Part shown: in pieces, positions 30,615-33,634 of the stretch
Position numbering within the stretch: position 1 is the first letter of the stretch
Layout of the letters: each line of letters begins with the position of its first letter
Assembly: GCA_012514635.1 (NCBI GenBank)
Contig: JAAYZX010000032.1
Span: 1-33,634 of the forward strand
Origin: Actinomycetota bacterium
GTDB lineage: Bacteria > Actinomycetota > Thermoleophilia > RBG-16-64-13
Length of the DNA stretch: 33,634 nucleotides
Direction: 5' to 3'
Notes under the pieces: model-generated
Databases searched by the model: none
What the model was told of the DNA's origin: nothing
The model's input: the letters and a program-made list of their open reading frames with translations, nothing else
Made by a program: the position numbers and the translations under genes

Positions 30615-33600
30615 ATGCCCAGACGTGACGACGTCCATAAAGTCCTCATTATCGGCTCCGGCCCCATCGTCATAGGGCAGGCCTGTGAGTTTGACTACTC
30701 CGGCACCCAGGCATGCAAAGCCCTGCGTTCCCTCGGCTACGAGATCGTGCTGGTGAACTCCAACCCGGCCACCATCATGACCGACCCGGTCATGGCCGAC
30801 GCCACTTACATCGAGCCGCTCAATGTGGAGACGCTGGAAGAAATTATCGCCGTAGAGCAGCCCGATGCCCTGCTTCCCAACCTAGGCGGACAATCGGGCC
30901 TCAACCTTTCCTCGGAACTGGCACGCGCCGGCGTCCTAGATCGGCACAACGTCCCCATCATCGGTGTCAAGGCCGACGCCATCGAACGCGGTGAGGATCG
31001 CCTGGCGTTCAAAGAGACAATGTCGCGCCTGGGAATAGAAACTCCGCGCAGCGAGATCTGCTACACAGTGGAGGACTGTGAACACGTGGCCGCCCAGATC
31101 GGTTATCCCGTGGTGATAAGGCCGGCATACACCATGGGCGGCACCGGTGGTGGTCTCGTATACAACGTGGAGGAGTTGCGTGACGTAGCCGCCCGTGGCA
31201 TCCGCGCCAGCCTGGTGGGTCAGGTCTTGGTGGAGGAGTCGGTGGTGGGTTGGGAGGAACTCGAGCTCGAGGTGATACGGGATGCCAAGAATCAGATGGT
31301 CACCGTCTGCTCCATTGAGAACGTCGATGCCGTGGGAGTCCATACCGGCGACAGCTATTGCACCGCCCCCATGCTCACTATCGCTCCGGAGCTGCAGGCT
31401 AAGCTGCAGAAGTATTCGTACGACATAGTGGAGGCCATCGGCGTCATCGGCGGCACCAACATCCAATTCGCACACGACCCCCGGTCTGGACGCGTGGTAG
31501 TTATAGAAATCAACCCGCGCACCTCGCGCTCCTCGGCGCTGGCCTCCAAAGCCACCGGTTTCCCCATCGCCATGGTGAGCGCCACACTCGCGGGTGGTCT
31601 CACTCTCGATGAAATCCCCTATTGGCGCGACGGCACTCTCGACAAATACACGCCCTCCGGCGATCACGTGGTAGTGAAGTTCGCGCGCTGGGCATTCGAA
31701 AAATTCCCCGGTTCGCAAGATAAGTTGGGCACACAGATGCGGGCCGTGGGGGAAGTCATGTCAATCGGCAACACCTATAAAGAGGCGCTGCAAAAAGCCA
31801 TCCGATCTCTGGAGATGAGTCGCTACGGCCTCGGTTTCATCAAGGACTTCCACGAACGCGGGCTCGATGATCTATTGGATATGCTGGTGGAGCCTTCAAG
31901 CGAACGACACTTCATCATGTACGAGGCGCTGCGCAAGGGCGCCACCACTGATCTGCTCTACGCCCGCACCCACATCAAACCCTGGTTCATCGAGCAGATG
32001 CGGGAACTGGTTGATTTGGAAGAAAGGATGCTGACCTACCGAGGAGACCACCTGCCCGACGATCTCCTCGGCGAAGCCAAAAAGGACGGTTTCGCCGACG
32101 CCTACCTGGCCAAACTGTTGGATGTCCCCGAAACCCAACTGCGAGAGCGGCGCAAAGCGCTGGGCCTAGTGCACGGTTACCAACCGGTACCGGTCAGCGG
32201 AGTAGCCGATCCTGCAGCCTACTACTACTCCACCTACAACGCCCCCGATCTGCTGCCCGTGAGTGATCGTCGCAAAGTCATGGTGCTGGGTGGTGGTCCC
32301 AATCGCATCGGCCAGGGTATCGAATTTGACTATTGTTGCGTGCACGCCGCCTTCGCCCTCCGTGACGCGGGGTTCGAGACCATCATGGTCAACTGCAACC
32401 CCGAGACCGTCTCCACCGACTACGACACGTCCGACCGCCTCTATTTCGAGCCGCTCACCGTGGAGGATGTTCTCGCCATCTACGAAAAGGAGCGGCCGGA
32501 GGGCGTCATCGTACAATTTGGAGGCCAGACGCCGCTCAACATAGCCCGCGAACTGGAAGCGGCAGGTGTGCATATCATCGGTACGTCGCCCGATACCATC
32601 GACTTGGCCGAAGACCGTGACCGTTTCGGCCGCATCATGATCGAGCTCGGCATACCTATGCCACAGGCCGGGATGGCTTCCACCCTCGACGAGGCCCTCG
32701 CCGTTGCAGATGAGATCGGCTATCCCGTGATCGTGCGCCCCAGCTACGTGCTGGGAGGACGAGGCATGGAGATCGTGCACGACAGAGACATGCTGGCCCG
32801 CTATGTGGCCGCCGCCGTGGACGTGACGCCGGAGCGCCCCATCCTCATTGACAAGTTCTTGGAGAACGCTCTTGAGTGCGAAGCCGACGCCCTCTCCGAC
32901 GGCACCGATGCCTTCGTCCCGGCGGTTATGGAGCATATCGAATATGCCGGTGTCCATTCCGGCGACTCCGCCTGCGTAATCCCGCCGGTGGGTATCCCCG
33001 CCGCGCACATTGCCACCATCGAAGAATACACGCGGCGTATCGCCACCACGCTGGGCGTGGTGGGGCTCATGAACATCCAGTATGCCATCGCCGACGAAGT
33101 GGTCTACGTGCTGGAGGCCAATCCGCGGGCCTCACGCACGGTACCGTTGGTCTCGAAGGTGTGCAACGTGCAGATGGCGCATCTGGCCACGCGGTTGATG
33201 CTGGGCGCCAAGCTGGCCGACCTCAACCTCAAGCAAAGCGTTATTCCTCACTTCGGGGTCAAGGAGGCGGTCTTCCCCTTCAACATGTTCCCCGAGGTGG
33301 ATCCGCTGTTGGGCCCAGAGATGCGCTCCACGGGCGAGGTGCTGGGCATGGCCGACTCCTTCGGGCTGGCATTCGCCAAGTCACAGGAGGCCGCCCAACA
33401 ACGGCTCCCCCAAGAGGGCACCGTGCTCATCACCGTGGCTGAACGTGATCGCAACGGGGATAGGGACAACATCCTCGAGGCCGCCCGCCAGTTCCACCGC
33501 ATGGGATTCACCATACGCGCCACCGGCGGCACGCACGACTTCCTGGCCGCACGAGGCATCCCCTCCGCACCCATCCTCAAGCTGCGCGAAGGCAGGCCCA

Positions 33601-33634
33601 ACATCGAAGACGCGATCAAGAACGCCGAGATCCA
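30615..33634 (+). CDS. carB: Carbamoyl-phosphate synthase large subunit (3' end outside window)
   Basis: CarB makes carbamoyl phosphate from bicarbonate, ammonia and two ATP for pyrimidine and arginine synthesis. About 1006 codons are present. The N terminus reads KVLIIGSGPIVIGQACEFDYSGTQACKALR, followed by the first ATP-grasp half (PAYTMGGTGGG, EINPRTSRSSALASKATGFPIA). The second half repeats it (VMVLGGGPNRIGQGIEFDYCC, PSYVLGGRGMEIV, EANPRASRTVPLVSK). The start of the C-terminal MGS-like allosteric domain is visible (TVLITVAERDRNGDRDNI). The ATG at 30615 has AGGAGAG 7 nt upstream. The glutaminase partner carA is not directly upstream; it must lie elsewhere. The gene runs off the window. Confidence 0.96.
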   Translation, partial: MPRRDDVHKVLIIGSGPIVIGQACEFDYSGTQACKALRSLGYEIVLVNSNPATIMTDPVMADATYIEPLNVETLEEIIAVEQPDALLPNLGGQSGLNLSSELARAGVLDRHNVPIIGVKADAIERGEDRLAFKETMSRLGIETPRSEICYTVEDCEHVAAQIGYPVVIRPAYTMGGTGGGLVYNVEELRDVAARGIRASLVGQVLVEESVVGWEELELEVIRDAKNQMVTVCSIENVDAVGVHTGDSYCTAPMLTIAPELQAKLQKYSYDIVEAIGVIGGTNIQFAHDPRSGRVVVIEINPRTSRSSALASKATGFPIAMVSATLAGGLTLDEIPYWRDGTLDKYTPSGDHVVVKFARWAFEKFPGSQDKLGTQMRAVGEVMSIGNTYKEALQKAIRSLEMSRYGLGFIKDFHERGLDDLLDMLVEPSSERHFIMYEALRKGATTDLLYARTHIKPWFIEQMRELVDLEERMLTYRGDHLPDDLLGEAKKDGFADAYLAKLLDVPETQLRERRKALGLVHGYQPVPVSGVADPAAYYYSTYNAPDLLPVSDRRKVMVLGGGPNRIGQGIEFDYCCVHAAFALRDAGFETIMVNCNPETVSTDYDTSDRLYFEPLTVEDVLAIYEKERPEGVIVQFGGQTPLNIARELEAAGVHIIGTSPDTIDLAEDRDRFGRIMIELGIPMPQAGMASTLDEALAVADEIGYPVIVRPSYVLGGRGMEIVHDRDMLARYVAAAVDVTPERPILIDKFLENALECEADALSDGTDAFVPAVMEHIEYAGVHSGDSACVIPPVGIPAAHIATIEEYTRRIATTLGVVGLMNIQYAIADEVVYVLEANPRASRTVPLVSKVCNVQMAHLATRLMLGAKLADLNLKQSVIPHFGVKEAVFPFNMFPEVDPLLGPEMRSTGEVLGMADSFGLAFAKSQEAAQQRLPQEGTVLITVAERDRNGDRDNILEAARQFHRMGFTIRATGGTHDFLAARGIPSAPILKLREGRPNIEDAIKNAEI

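Noticed and set aside
1-33634. CRISPR arrays, insertion sequences, prophage genes, rRNA or tRNA genes
   Set aside because: No regularly spaced direct repeats, transposase or integrase motifs, or rRNA/tRNA consensus stretches were seen on either strand by eye.

Overview
The window reads as one stretch of a bacterial chromosome with moderately high GC, dense genes and short intergenic gaps. An anaerobic or microaerophilic lifestyle is suggested by selenocysteine use, a flavodiiron protein and a selenium-dependent peroxiredoxin. A UPF0182 membrane protein, a G5-domain polysaccharide deacetylase, an LppM-like lipoprotein and an RsbV/RsbW-type pair point loosely to a deep-branching anaerobic Actinomycetota-like or Clostridia-like lineage. 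That placement is inference at low confidence.

Layout: (1) 1-120, start of a response regulator on the minus strand. (2) 297-4338, gcvT-gcvPA-gcvPB of the glycine cleavage system, without gcvH. (3) 4562-5866, membrane-anchored G5/NodB deacetylase. (4) 6026-6798, STAS antagonist and HATPase anti-sigma pair after a strong hairpin. (5) 8728-6770 minus, two small zinc-ribbon proteins, a PspC protein and selD. (6) 8832-10337, thioredoxin-fold DUF255 protein. (7) 15252-10364 minus, a four-gene redox operon: GNAT-rhodanese, O-methyltransferase, flavodiiron protein, FAD oxidoreductase with a zinc-ribbon tail. (8) 15434-16747, MATE exporter. (9) 17583-16870 minus, peroxiredoxin, then an LppM-like lipoprotein at 18636-17764. 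(10) 23673-18750 minus, hisD-hisB-hisH-hisA followed by an MFS transporter. (11) 23793-25145, a second MFS transporter, meeting tail to tail an S9 peptidase (27378-25099). (12) 27574-30456, UPF0182 protein, tandem GC-rich hairpins, then carB running off the window end.

The main discovery is hidden coding capacity. Three minus-strand genes are interrupted by one in-frame TGA each, at positions where families have a redox-active Cys: SelD (codon 17), the GNAT-rhodanese protein (codon 342) and a peroxiredoxin (codon 84). Each TGA is followed 17-20 nt later by the loop of a small hairpin with G in its first two loop positions, as expected for a bacterial SECIS element. Conventional gene calling truncates or splits all three. 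SelD makes the selenium donor used to build Sec, so the window holds part of the Sec pathway and two more of its client proteins.

Other points of interest are a HisH that has lost its nucleophilic Cys and has an altered oxyanion strand, a repeat-containing low-complexity insertion in HisD, and long perfect palindromes both between and inside genes.
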